Assembly (NCBI RefSeq): GCF_020091585.1 | Contig: NZ_CP083583.1 | Span: 806,001-870,000 of the forward strand | Origin: Kovacikia minuta CCNUW1 | GTDB taxonomy: Bacteria; Cyanobacteriota; Cyanobacteriia; Leptolyngbyales; Leptolyngbyaceae | Direction: 5' to 3' | DNA: 64,000 nt | Part shown: piece by piece, positions 1-7,996 of the stretch | How the letters are laid out: the number at the start of each line of letters is the position of its first letter | Numbering within the stretch: position 1 is the first letter of the stretch | Made by a program: the position numbers and the translations under genes | Notes under the pieces: generated by a model | Databases searched by the model: none | What the model was told of the DNA's origin: nothing | The model's input: only the letters and a program-made list of their open reading frames with translations

Positions 1-1048
1 ACGCTTTGAAGTTTCCCTCTCCAAACCCCTGGGCACCGTGTCGTTCAATGACTTCAAAGAACAGGGTTGGCCGATCCTGCATGGGTTGAGTAAAGATCTG
101 GAGGAGATAGCCCTCCTGATCCCGATCGACCAGGATGCCCAATTCTGCTAGTTGGTCGAGGGGTTCATTGATCGATCCGATCCTTGCCTTTAAGGTTTCA
201 TAGTACGTTGTTGGAGCATGCAGGAATTCCACCCCTGCTTCCCTCATGCGGGTAACGGTTTCAATGATGTTTTCACTTGCCAGGGCAATATGTTGGATTC
301 CAGGTCCGTGGTTATATTCCAGATACTCCTGAATTTGAGACTTATATTTGCTTGGTGCAGGCTCATTCACAGGTAATTTAATTTTGCCCTGACGATCCTG
401 CATCACCTTAGACATTAAAGCTGAGTATTTTGTAGAAATGGTTTTATCATCAAAATGCACCAGCAGGGTAAATCCCATGACATCAGCAAAAAACTTTACC
501 CAGGTTTCCATTGCACCCAGTTCCACATTACCAACGATGTGATCAATGGCAGTTAGCCCGACACTGGTCTGGCTGGGATGAAGAGGCGGTTGGGGTTCAA
601 ACCCAGGAGCAAATCTGCCTCGATAATCGCTGCGATCGACGAACTTGATCAGAACATCGCCATAGGCATGAATTGCCGAGAAATTGAAAATACCAAAGCC
701 ATCTTCCATTTCGGTGGGAGCAATCGCGCCGATCGCCCCCCTTGCGGTTGTCTCCTTGTAAGCACTAACCGCATCTGGAACTTCCAACGCGATCACAGCC
801 ACATGATCTCCATGTTTCGCCACCCTGTTTGTAATGGCATGCTCAGGCTTTAGGGCGGTACTCAAAACAAAACGGATTTCCCCCTGTTCCATCACATAGG
901 AGGCAACATCCCGACTGCCTGTCTCTAACCCCCGATAGGCCGTATTGGTAAAGCCAAAACACTTGGAATAAAAAAGCGCTGCCTGTCTTGCATTGCCAAC
1001 GTAAAACTCTAGATGGTCAAAGCCTTGAATCGGGCAATAATCTCTCAT
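1..1048 (-). CDS. hppD: 4-hydroxyphenylpyruvate dioxygenase, 3' end cut by window edge
   Basis: Converts 4-hydroxyphenylpyruvate to homogentisate using Fe(II) and O2, in tyrosine breakdown and as the source of the tocopherol head group. I read 349 residues from an ATG preceded by GGAGGTAT, with no stop before base 1. Two vicinal-oxygen-chelate domains are visible: the N-terminal one opens with GFDHLEFYVGNA and the catalytic one starts near residue 160. The expected metal ligands are present as H170 (TAIDHIVGN), H253 (GIQHIAL) and E332 (LFFEVIERHG). Family proteins are about 350-380 residues, so only the last few residues are missing. It is divergent from the 1542 gene and fahA, which suggests a tyrosine-degradation locus; homogentisate dioxygenase is not in the window. 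Confidence 0.93.
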   Translation of the reverse strand, partial: MRDYCPIQGFDHLEFYVGNARQAALFYSKCFGFTNTAYRGLETGSRDVASYVMEQGEIRFVLSTALKPEHAITNRVAKHGDHVAVIALEVPDAVSAYKETTARGAIGAIAPTEMEDGFGIFNFSAIHAYGDVLIKFVDRSDYRGRFAPGFEPQPPLHPSQTSVGLTAIDHIVGNVELGAMETWVKFFADVMGFTLLVHFDDKTISTKYSALMSKVMQDRQGKIKLPVNEPAPSKYKSQIQEYLEYNHGPGIQHIALASENIIETVTRMREAGVEFLHAPTTYYETLKARIGSINEPLDQLAELGILVDRDQEGYLLQIFTQPMQDRPTLFFEVIERHGAQGFGEGNFKA

Positions 1049-1541
1049 GGAGATACCTCCTGGTGACGTATCATGGAGCGCTTAGTGGTTAGCAAAAGCC
1101 GTAGCGGAAACTGATAAGGGTTACTAATTGCCACCGACAAATGTGTCGTTACTCTGGGCAAGCCCTCAGACGTTCTGGGAATTCAATATGAGACAGTCGA
1201 AATATTTCCACCAGCAACAACGAGGGAAGCTTTGATAAACTCCTGATACATCTGAATTTTGTCCTGAGGGTTTTTAGTTTAGAAGTTAACTAAAAACCCA
1301 TGTTTCAATTATAAATAACATCACGAATTGGCTTCAAGGAGAAAAACTTAATAATCAGGTTGCTTTAATATTTGCAATGAATTAAGCTATCTCTCAAAAC
1401 TACCCAGGACTTGTCAAAGAAACTACGAACCTTTATCCGTTATCGTGAAGTTTACGCCAAAACTACCCCCGAACTCTCTCTAGATGTCTCAACGATTTGC
1501 TGCCGCCTGAGACCTAACCTCTAACCCCTACTGTAGTCCCT
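1049..1541. promoter_or_regulatory. divergent intergenic region between hppD and the fahA operon, with a hairpin
   Basis: This gene-free stretch must hold the promoters of both arms of the tyrosine locus. Its only clear structure is a perfect inverted repeat at 1268-1299: GGGTTTTTAGTT, an 8-base loop, then AACTAAAAACCC. Lying between divergent genes it could be an operator or a transcript hairpin; it is not followed by a T-run on the + strand, so a terminator is less likely. I see no convincing small gene here. Confidence 0.4.
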
Positions 1542-2438
1542 ATGCTGGCACCCATTAAAACGCTCCTCACCTCTATCGTGGACTACGCCGGACTGTTTCC
1601 TCCCGCAACGCTGAGTCTACCCGAAGCGTTGCAACAATACACTCAACATCAGGAGTCTTACGACGCCTGGATGCTCAGTCGTTTCGTCTTGCCAGTGTCC
1701 CGGCTCAATGAATTTGCAACACTCCTATCAAAATTCTCCTTAAAGCACTGTTCACTTAGCCTCATTCTCTCGATAGATCTGGGACAGGCGATCGTTCCCC
1801 AATTGTCGAGTCAGCTCAACCAGATTCAATCTTTGAGTCTTCCAAAGATTTCGATGCGGGCGTTAGAAGTGCCGCCGATTGCACCGGCAGAAATTGAGCA
1901 GATTCTCCCCCATCTGCCTGCGGGGATTGAAACATTTTTTGAAATTCCCCTGGGTGAAAATTTGAAACCTTACCTGGCAGTTCTGCACGATTCAGGAGCC
2001 GCCGCCAAAATTAGAACGGGGGGCATCACGGTGGATGCCTTTCCTGCGACGCCCCAACTGGGTCAGTTTATTCTGTCCTGTGCGGAGGCGGCCGTTCCCT
2101 TCAAGGCAACTGCTGGATTGCATCACCCCTTACCCGCCAACTATCCTCTGACTGCCGAGCCAAATAGTCCTGTTGCGAGGATGCAGGGCTTTTTGAATGT
2201 GGTCCTTGTGTCTGCGCTGGTTTATCACCAGAAAATTACCCGGTTAGAAGAGGCACTTACTTTGCTGCAAAATCCTTCTATTGATAATTTCCAATTCACA
2301 GCAACGGACATTTTCTGGCAGGGGTATTCCCTTAATCTGAATGAAATCGGGGCAGCACGCCAACACTTTTTCCGTTCGTTTGGCTCCTGCTCTTTCCAGG
2401 AGCCTGTTGATGCCCTCAAGGAGTTAGCACTGTTATGA
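1542..2438 (+). CDS. conserved-looking protein of unknown function, translationally coupled to fahA
   Basis: A 298-residue soluble protein that I do not recognise. It has no signal peptide or membrane segment. The C-terminal half has alternating hydrophobic strands and Gly-rich turns (KIRTGGI near 178, then FKATAGLHHP near 210) that look like a TIM-barrel or lyase-like fold; this is inference only. Its stop overlaps the fahA start by four bases (ATGA, 2435-2438), so the two are almost surely co-translated. The place in the pathway next to FahA is normally taken by maleylacetoacetate isomerase or homogentisate dioxygenase; it resembles neither in the motifs I know. A role in homogentisate breakdown rests on context alone. 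Confidence 0.85.
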   Translation: MLAPIKTLLTSIVDYAGLFPPATLSLPEALQQYTQHQESYDAWMLSRFVLPVSRLNEFATLLSKFSLKHCSLSLILSIDLGQAIVPQLSSQLNQIQSLSLPKISMRALEVPPIAPAEIEQILPHLPAGIETFFEIPLGENLKPYLAVLHDSGAAAKIRTGGITVDAFPATPQLGQFILSCAEAAVPFKATAGLHHPLPANYPLTAEPNSPVARMQGFLNVVLVSALVYHQKITRLEEALTLLQNPSIDNFQFTATDIFWQGYSLNLNEIGAARQHFFRSFGSCSFQEPVDALKELALL

Positions 2439-3742
2439 GTCGAGCCATTGACGCTACCCATCATCCAGATTTACGCAGTTGGGTTGAGTCTGCAAACCAG
2501 AAGGATACGGATTTTCCGATTCAAAACCTGCCGTTGGGTGTGTTTCGCAAACGGGGTGTCGGGGAAGCATCCCGGATTGGCGTGGCGATCGGCAATCAAA
2601 TTCTGGATCTACATGCCTGTTTTCAAACCGGGTTGTTGCAATCGCTGCCCAACTCTGTGCAAACAGCCTGCACCGCCGCTAACCTGAATCCTCTGATGGC
2701 AATGGGGGCAGACGCTTCGCTACGTCTGCGCCAACACTTAAGCCAGTTGTTGCGATCGGACAGTCCACCTCCAGAAAATCAAGTTCTCGTTCCCATCGCT
2801 GAGGCTGAACTGCTGTTGCCTGCTACGATCGGCGATTATACGGATTTTTATGCTTCCATTTTCCATGCGACGAATGTGGGTCAGTTGTTTCGTCCAGACA
2901 ATCCACTGCTGCCCAACTATAAGTTTGTCCCCATTGCCTATCATGGTCGTGCTTCCTCAATCCTGCCAAGTGGTACGTCGATCGGGCGTCCCAGGGGACA
3001 AAGAAAATTGCCAGAGGATTCCGTTCCCAGGTTTGAACCCACCCAACTGCTGGATTACGAACTGGAAGTGGGGTGTTTTGTCGGTGCCGGAAATGCCTTA
3101 GGACAGCCGATTCCCCTTGATACAGCGGAAGACCATTTGTTTGGACTATGCCTGCTCAATGACTGGTCAGCGCGGGACATTCAAGCCTGGGAATATCAAC
3201 CGTTGGGTCCTTTTCTAGCAAAAAGTTTTGCGACCACCCTTTCACCCTGGATTGTCACCCTGGAGGCACTGGCTCCGTTCCGCTGTCCGGCATTTTCCCG
3301 CCCGCCTGGGGACCCGTCTCCGCTTCCCTACCTGACAGCAGAACAGGACTCGCAAAGGGGGGGAATTGATCTCACCTTAGAGGTCTGGATTTGCTCTGCT
3401 CCCATGCGATCGGCGGGAATTGCGCCCGTCCGCTTAAGCCAAAGTTCGTTTCGTCAAATGTACTGGACGCTGGCTCAAATGCTGACCCATCACAGCAGCA
3501 ATGGGTGCAATCTTCGTCCCGGCGATCTGCTGGCAAGTGGAACGGTTTCCGGACCAGAACCAGGTTCCCAGGGATGCTTGCTCGAAATGACCCGGCGCGG
3601 CGCTAACCCAGTCGCCCTACCAACGGGGGAAACGCGATCGTTCCTGGCGGATGGGGATGAAATCATCCTGCGCGGCTACTGTGAGAAGGCAGGTTATGCC
3701 AGAGTTGGGTTTGGAGAATGCCGGGGTGTAGTCAGGGGTTAG
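2435..3742 (+). CDS. fahA: fumarylacetoacetase
   Basis: Hydrolyses fumarylacetoacetate to fumarate and acetoacetate, the last step of tyrosine/homogentisate catabolism. The 435-residue length fits the FAH family (about 420-440). The N-terminal SH3-like region contains the family phrase LPLGVF near residue 32. The catalytic fold is shown by YTDFYASIFHATNVG (near 135), YKFVPIAYHGRASS (near 160), LDYELEVGCFVG (near 205), the metal-site segment LLNDWSARDIQAWEYQPLGP (near 240) and GDLLASGTVSGPE towards the end. It starts inside the stop of the preceding gene (ATGA). A run of GGGGTTAG-type short repeats follows the stop. Confidence 0.96.
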   Translation: MSRAIDATHHPDLRSWVESANQKDTDFPIQNLPLGVFRKRGVGEASRIGVAIGNQILDLHACFQTGLLQSLPNSVQTACTAANLNPLMAMGADASLRLRQHLSQLLRSDSPPPENQVLVPIAEAELLLPATIGDYTDFYASIFHATNVGQLFRPDNPLLPNYKFVPIAYHGRASSILPSGTSIGRPRGQRKLPEDSVPRFEPTQLLDYELEVGCFVGAGNALGQPIPLDTAEDHLFGLCLLNDWSARDIQAWEYQPLGPFLAKSFATTLSPWIVTLEALAPFRCPAFSRPPGDPSPLPYLTAEQDSQRGGIDLTLEVWICSAPMRSAGIAPVRLSQSSFRQMYWTLAQMLTHHSSNGCNLRPGDLLASGTVSGPEPGSQGCLLEMTRRGANPVALPTGETRSFLADGDEIILRGYCEKAGYARVGFGECRGVVRG

Positions 3743-3920
3743 GGGTTAGAGTCAGGAGACAGGAGACAGGAGGAGGAAGCCATTCTGGCTCCGGATTGTG
3801 AATTCTATTTTTTAGCAAACTTGACACTTTTGGAAAAATTCTCGTAGACTTAATCTACTGTAATTCTATCGACTTACTGTATTTCAGTGTTCGCTTGCAG
3901 CAATTTCCAGGGAGAGTGGT

Positions 3921-4157
3921 ATGGCGATCGCGATGGATATCCCGAATTTGTCCGGGACAAAAGAGGCTTTCTCTACCAGGCTTGTACGCGCGACAAGTGC
4001 CGGGATTAAGCATTTTGGGTGGCATATCAGAGCCTATGGGATTATTTTGGGCATCCTATTCCTGACCTTTTTGAGTCTGATTGTTTTGCAACTCCACTGG
4101 ATTTCTAGAAAATTTTCGTTCGTTTTGAGGTTAGTGCCCAGTCGGAATAATTTTTGA
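3921..4157 (+). CDS. small putative membrane protein
   Basis: A 78-residue frame with a good ribosome-binding site (GGGAGAG, 7 bases before ATG). Residues about 38-58 form one strongly hydrophobic helix (GIILGILFLTFLSLIVL), after a basic N-terminal part. I do not recognise a family. It stands alone between fahA and the next membrane protein gene. The leader and transmembrane segment argue for a real gene, but the length and lack of a known family keep confidence low. Confidence 0.35.
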   Translation: MAIAMDIPNLSGTKEAFSTRLVRATSAGIKHFGWHIRAYGIILGILFLTFLSLIVLQLHWISRKFSFVLRLVPSRNNF

Positions 4158-4434
4158 ATCGGGGTTCAACAACTTCTGTAGCATCCAAATGTCATCACCC
4201 TCTTCCCTCTGGCACACAACCAGACGTTGACTTCAATAGTGACGTATGGCATGATTTCGCAATTACGGTGCCCGTTATGGTAACCCTGTTCTTAATGAAC
4301 GACTATGGGGTTTCTTGAAAGTGGGATGCGGGTCACAGCCATCTCCCCCAATCAGCGCCGCTCTAGTTGTGAGGTTTGCACCGCTCTAAGGTTTGGGCGG
4401 GCTTTTTAATGACGAAAAAGGGGAGTTTGGTGCT

Positions 4435-4896
4435 ATGGTTTATTTCCTTGCTCTGGTTATCGGCATCGTTGCGGGTCTACGCACCATGACTGCACCTGCT
4501 GCAATGAGTTGGGCGGCTTACCTGGGCTACCTCAATCTTGACGGGAGTTGGCTCGCTTTTATGGGCTACCGTTTCACACCCTGGATTCTTTCACTGCTTG
4601 CGCTGGCAGAATTTGTAACGGATCAACTCCCTGCGACGCCCAGCCGCAAGGTGCCTGTTCAGTTTGGGGCGCGGATTGTGAGTGGAGCGCTTTCGGGAGC
4701 GTTAATCGGGATCGATGCCGGGTCGCTTCTGGGCGCGCTGGTGGCTGGTGTCATCGGTGCGGTGATGGGGACACTGGGCGGTGCAGCGGTCCGTTCTCGA
4801 CTCGCCACTGCCTTTGGTCGTGACCTACCGGCGGCACTGATTGAAGACGCCGTTGCCATTCTAGGGGCAATTGCAGTGGTGGGAATGCTGCGATGA
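4435..4896 (+). CDS. small polytopic membrane protein, DUF4126-like
   Basis: A 153-residue membrane protein. I start it at the ATG at 4435, which has GGGAG about 10 bases upstream, rather than at the upstream TTG (4393). The N-terminus, with GLRTMTAPAAMSWAA near residue 12, matches what I remember of the DUF4126 family. Hydrophobic and Gly/Ala-rich helices follow, including a repeated GALxGALIG/GALVAGVIGAVMG pattern near 85-115, and a final helix AVAILGAIAVVGML. The function of the family is not known to me. It converges on the flavoprotein gene, with 12 bases between the two stop codons. Confidence 0.8.
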   Translation: MVYFLALVIGIVAGLRTMTAPAAMSWAAYLGYLNLDGSWLAFMGYRFTPWILSLLALAEFVTDQLPATPSRKVPVQFGARIVSGALSGALIGIDAGSLLGALVAGVIGAVMGTLGGAAVRSRLATAFGRDLPAALIEDAVAILGAIAVVGMLR

Positions 4897-4908
4897 ACCA
4901 GTCCTTTT

Positions 4909-6285
4909 CTACCGATTGGGACAGGTCGGCATATCCGCTCCCACCAGTAGCCTGGCGAGACTGGGCAATGCTTCCCCATAGGTTGGGTGAATGTGAACCG
5001 ATTGTTCCAGCAACTGCCAGGTTGCTTTCGCTTCCATCAAATCCAGGAACACATGCACCAGTTCAGCCGTTTCGTAGCCCACCAGCGTAGCGCCTAAAAT
5101 CAAATTTGTCTGGGTGGCGATGACCATGCGGTAGAAGCCCAGATCGTGCCCCCATTCAATGCTGCGAGCGATGTGAGCCATTGGCAAGGTGACTTCGCGG
5201 GCAGCAATCCCCTGGTTTTGAGCCTGCTCCAACGTCATCCCTACTCGTCCCACCTGGGGTTCTGTGTAAACTGCATACCCTAATACCCGATCGTTGCGGG
5301 TTCGCTGTTCGCCACAGAGAATGGCTTTCAAGCGGCGATAGTCTTCCCAGGACACATGGGTAAACGCAGGCTGCTTGGCAGCATCCCCGATCGCATAAAT
5401 TCCGGGGCAAGTCGTCTGAAATTGCTCGTCGATTTTAACAAAGCCCTGGGCATCTAATTCAACACCCGTTACCGCAGTATCTAATGCGCCCGTATTCGGT
5501 TTGCGCCCCGTTGCAATCAGCAAGGCTTCTCCATCAAGTACTTCGCCATTGTTCAATGTGAGGGTGAAAACCCCGTTCGTATAAGCAACCTGCTGGACTG
5601 TGGTGTTGAAATGCAAGCCAATTCCATCTTGCTTCAAAGCAGCTAACAACACATCACTGACATCGGGTTCTTCCTGAGCCAACAGGCGATCGCCGCGCAC
5701 AATCAGTTCAGTTTGGCTGCCTAAACGCGCCAGTCCCTGCCCTAGCTCCAGGGCAATGTAACCGCCACCTACCACCAGCAACCGGGGCGGAAGCTGCTGT
5801 AAATCAAAGAAATTGCGGTTGGTCAGATAGGGCGTTCCGGCTAAGCCAGGAAAGTCAGGAATAGCGGAGGATGTGCCTGTGTTGATGACGACGATCGGAG
5901 CCTGCACTGTCACCCCACCACCGCTGACCGTTCGCTCTCCGGTAAACTTCGCTTCAGCACAGACAACTCGAACCCCGGCACTGTCGAGTCGCCGTTGGGT
6001 TCCCTGGTTAAACTGGTCGCGAATACCCCGCACTCGCTCCATTACCGCCGGAAAATCGACTTCAACCTGCACATGGACGCCGAGTTTTGCGGCTTGGCGA
6101 GCGCGACCTGCGGCATGGGCTGCGGCTAAAAAGGCTTTCGAGGGTGTGCAGCCATAGTTGATGCAACTGCCACCCAGGGCATCGCGCTCAAACAGAACGA
6201 CGCTTTTACCGGCTTTGGCAAAGTCAGCTGCGAGGGGAACTCCACCCTGACCGCTGCCAATCACAATTAAATCTGCTGTTTCCAT
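4909..6285 (-). CDS. pyridine nucleotide-disulfide oxidoreductase, mercuric-reductase-like
   Basis: A 458-residue FAD/NAD(P)H flavoprotein of the class I disulfide reductase family. The FAD Rossmann motif is GSGQGG at residue 11, and the redox-active disulfide is in GGSCINYGCTPSK near 39. The NAD(P)H-binding glycine motif is VVGGGYIALE near 173, and the second FAD motif is GIYAIGDAA near 300. The C-terminal dimerisation domain carries the HIHPTYGE active-site base motif of the MerA/lipoamide dehydrogenase group. There is no N-terminal HMA domain and no C-terminal Cys pair of true MerA, so mercury reduction is doubtful; cyanobacterial members are usually annotated as MerA-like without a proven substrate. 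No mer regulator is nearby. Confidence 0.9.
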   Translation of the reverse strand: METADLIVIGSGQGGVPLAADFAKAGKSVVLFERDALGGSCINYGCTPSKAFLAAAHAAGRARQAAKLGVHVQVEVDFPAVMERVRGIRDQFNQGTQRRLDSAGVRVVCAEAKFTGERTVSGGGVTVQAPIVVINTGTSSAIPDFPGLAGTPYLTNRNFFDLQQLPPRLLVVGGGYIALELGQGLARLGSQTELIVRGDRLLAQEEPDVSDVLLAALKQDGIGLHFNTTVQQVAYTNGVFTLTLNNGEVLDGEALLIATGRKPNTGALDTAVTGVELDAQGFVKIDEQFQTTCPGIYAIGDAAKQPAFTHVSWEDYRRLKAILCGEQRTRNDRVLGYAVYTEPQVGRVGMTLEQAQNQGIAAREVTLPMAHIARSIEWGHDLGFYRMVIATQTNLILGATLVGYETAELVHVFLDLMEAKATWQLLEQSVHIHPTYGEALPSLARLLVGADMPTCPNR

Positions 6286-6479
6286 GATTACCTCTGTTGA
6301 TAGCTGATCAATCGATTTTAGATTTTAGATTGACGATTTTGGATTGACTCCATATCGAAGTTGGGGCTTGAGAATTATAGGTTTACAATAATTGAAACTG
6401 GGGGCTTGCAACCAGGGAAAGCTGGACTTAATCCAAAATCGCCCAGGATCGTGAATTAAATCCCATCACGATTGATCAT

Positions 6480-6550
6480 GTAGGAGCGAAGCATTCGACC
6501 ATAGACCCTGGAACCCCTTCACAGATCTTGACCGAATGCTCCGCCCCTAC
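6480..6550. repeat. 71-bp inverted repeat (GTAGGRGCGRAGCATTCG arms)
   Basis: The left end reads GTAGGAGCGAAGCATTCG and the reverse complement of the right end reads GTAGGGGCGGAGCATTCG, an 18-bp terminal inverted repeat with two mismatches around a short unpaired middle. This is the form of a widespread cyanobacterial intergenic palindrome. No target duplication is clear. Confidence 0.6.
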
Positions 6551-6881
6551 CCAATCTCGGACTTATTTAAGTTTCATTCCTAAGTTGCCTGCGCTGTGAA
6601 GGAGCGCAGTTTCTGAGCAATTAGCGAAACCCGTTGACGATCATTTTCGACCAGTAGCATGTGTGATCGGTACTGGGCTTTCTGCGCTTGCAATTTCTGC
6701 TACATGACTTGCATAGGAGTTTATTTCGTCCTTTCCGTCAGTGTCATCCAACTTAAGTTTGAGGCATCCTGGTCTTTTAGTTGGGCAGATGAATCAAACT
6801 CTCTGGCGTCAAAAATACTAACTCTCGTTGGATGACAGACCGAAGTGAGTTGACTATATTAAAGTTCAAATGAACATTGCT

Positions 6882-6987
6882 CTAGAACGCCGGTACAGAA
6901 ACCGGGTTTCTTCTCTGAGATGCTCAAGTTTTGTTGAATATCCTCACCAGAAACCCGGTTTCTCGAAATACTGTACCGATGCTCTAG
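6882..6987. mobile_element. 106-bp MITE-like element, copy 1
   Basis: Bounded by CTAG on both sides, with terminal inverted repeats GAACGCCGGTACAG and GAGCATCGGTACAG (14 bp, with mismatches) and inner arms AAACCGGGTTTCT / AGAAACCCGGTTT. Near-identical 106-bp copies lie at 12903-13008 and 16879-16984, all in the same orientation. If the duplicated target is TA, as for IS630/Tc1-type elements (inference), each insertion adds exactly 102 bp. This copy is intergenic. Confidence 0.75.
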
Positions 6988-7151
6988 CAGCGAATGGGCA
7001 GATTGAATAGAACAATGTTTCTAAAGCGTAAGCCTGCCAGCATATTATCTCACCCATCCATCAGTGTGAAGATAAAGAATTTAATCACGCTGCTGTTAGC
7101 GCCCATCAAAAGTTTAGTGCAAGACCAGGTAAGCAAGCTGAGGTGAAATCA

Positions 7152-7688
7152 ATGAATCACGTCTTACAGGCTCAACTGACTCCGATACTTTCAATGGATG
7201 ATTACAGCCGTAAGCACAATCTTAGCCAGGCAAGATCCCATCCCTTACCGGCAAAACGGGGTCGTGCTCGCGGGGTCGTTCTGTCTGATCAAGGGTGGCA
7301 AAAGCTCATGCAAGCGGGTGTGTTGTACACCGATATGGGTGAACGCCATACCTATGAACAGTTAAGTGAACGATCGCAGCTTGATGAGCGTACCGTCAGT
7401 CGCCTGTTGAGTTGCGAAGTGAGAGTTGATAAGAGTACGCTCAGGAGTTTTTTCCGTGCGTTTAACCTGTCATTAGAAGCTGATGACTACATCCCATGCA
7501 GGAATGAACGGACGAACGATCTAACCCCCGTTCCATCAACCTTTGCTACAGTGGCTATTCAGAGAGCTGAGTTTGAGCAGATTGTGGAAGAACTCGCCCA
7601 ATTGAAGCGGCGACTGAGGGAGTACGATCGCCTATTCCATCACCTGGGTTTAAGCGAAGGCAATGGGGGGCAGCAGATATTAACCTAG
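7152..7688 (+). CDS. helix-turn-helix domain protein of cyanobacterial type
   Basis: A 178-residue protein. I start it at the ATG at 7152, which is preceded by GAGGTG with a 6-base spacer; a GTG at 7143 overlaps that site. The segment RGRARGVVLSDQGWQKL (near 38) followed by YEQLSERSQLDERTVSRLL and VDKSTLRSFFRAFNLSLEADDY matches a helix-turn-helix module I know from cyanobacterial regulators and STAND-type proteins. The C-terminal 40 residues are a predicted coiled coil (FEQIVEELAQLKRRLREYD). Probably a DNA-binding or signalling adaptor; the target is unknown. It stands alone, with repeat-rich DNA upstream. Confidence 0.75.
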   Translation: MNHVLQAQLTPILSMDDYSRKHNLSQARSHPLPAKRGRARGVVLSDQGWQKLMQAGVLYTDMGERHTYEQLSERSQLDERTVSRLLSCEVRVDKSTLRSFFRAFNLSLEADDYIPCRNERTNDLTPVPSTFATVAIQRAEFEQIVEELAQLKRRLREYDRLFHHLGLSEGNGGQQILT

Positions 7689-7996
7689 CAATAAAAATTT
7701 AATTGGGTATGAGATCTCAGGAAGGGGCTGCAAGCCGCTTCAACATTAGCCCGATAAAGCAAAGATTAATCTTGGTGGTTGCCCTGGATCGGGGTCACGC
7801 TCAACGAGATGAAAGTATTGGAGTACCCTTCTCCTCAGCCGAACGGTGTTAGGGAAAAAATAAGCCGCACCCAGGAGTGTTGCGCCGATCGCCCAATTTG
7901 TTTTGCGGATCTGTACCGGCGTACATCCGCATTGTTATTTCGCTCTTACCTGCAAAAGCTACTCTGCTGCTGGATGATCCTGAGTTATGCCCTGCT
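7689..7996. other. convergent intergenic stretch, no recognisable feature
   Basis: About 300 bases between the converging HTH and hybrid kinase genes. An open 98-codon frame on the + strand lacks a ribosome-binding site, runs into the kinase antisense and has no recognisable domain. I see no strong terminator or repeat. Confidence 0.3.

Larger units (their letters stand above)
6286..7142. other. long intergenic region carrying two palindromic repeats
   Basis: No coding frame is convincing in these roughly 860 bases. The stretch holds the 71-bp inverted repeat at 6480-6550 and the first 106-bp element at 6882-6987, each listed separately. Near 6310-6350 there is a short direct-repeat patch built on GATTTTAGATT and GATTTTGGATT. 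The remaining sequence is AT-rich and presumably holds the promoters of the flavoprotein gene and of the HTH gene. Confidence 0.5.

Noticed and set aside
578-853. 91-codon plus-strand frame at the left end
   Set aside because: It is the antisense of hppD, whose minus-strand reading gives a full recognisable enzyme.
4909-6285. True mercuric reductase (merA)
   Set aside because: No HMA domain, no C-terminal Cys pair and no mer neighbours; called only MerA-like.
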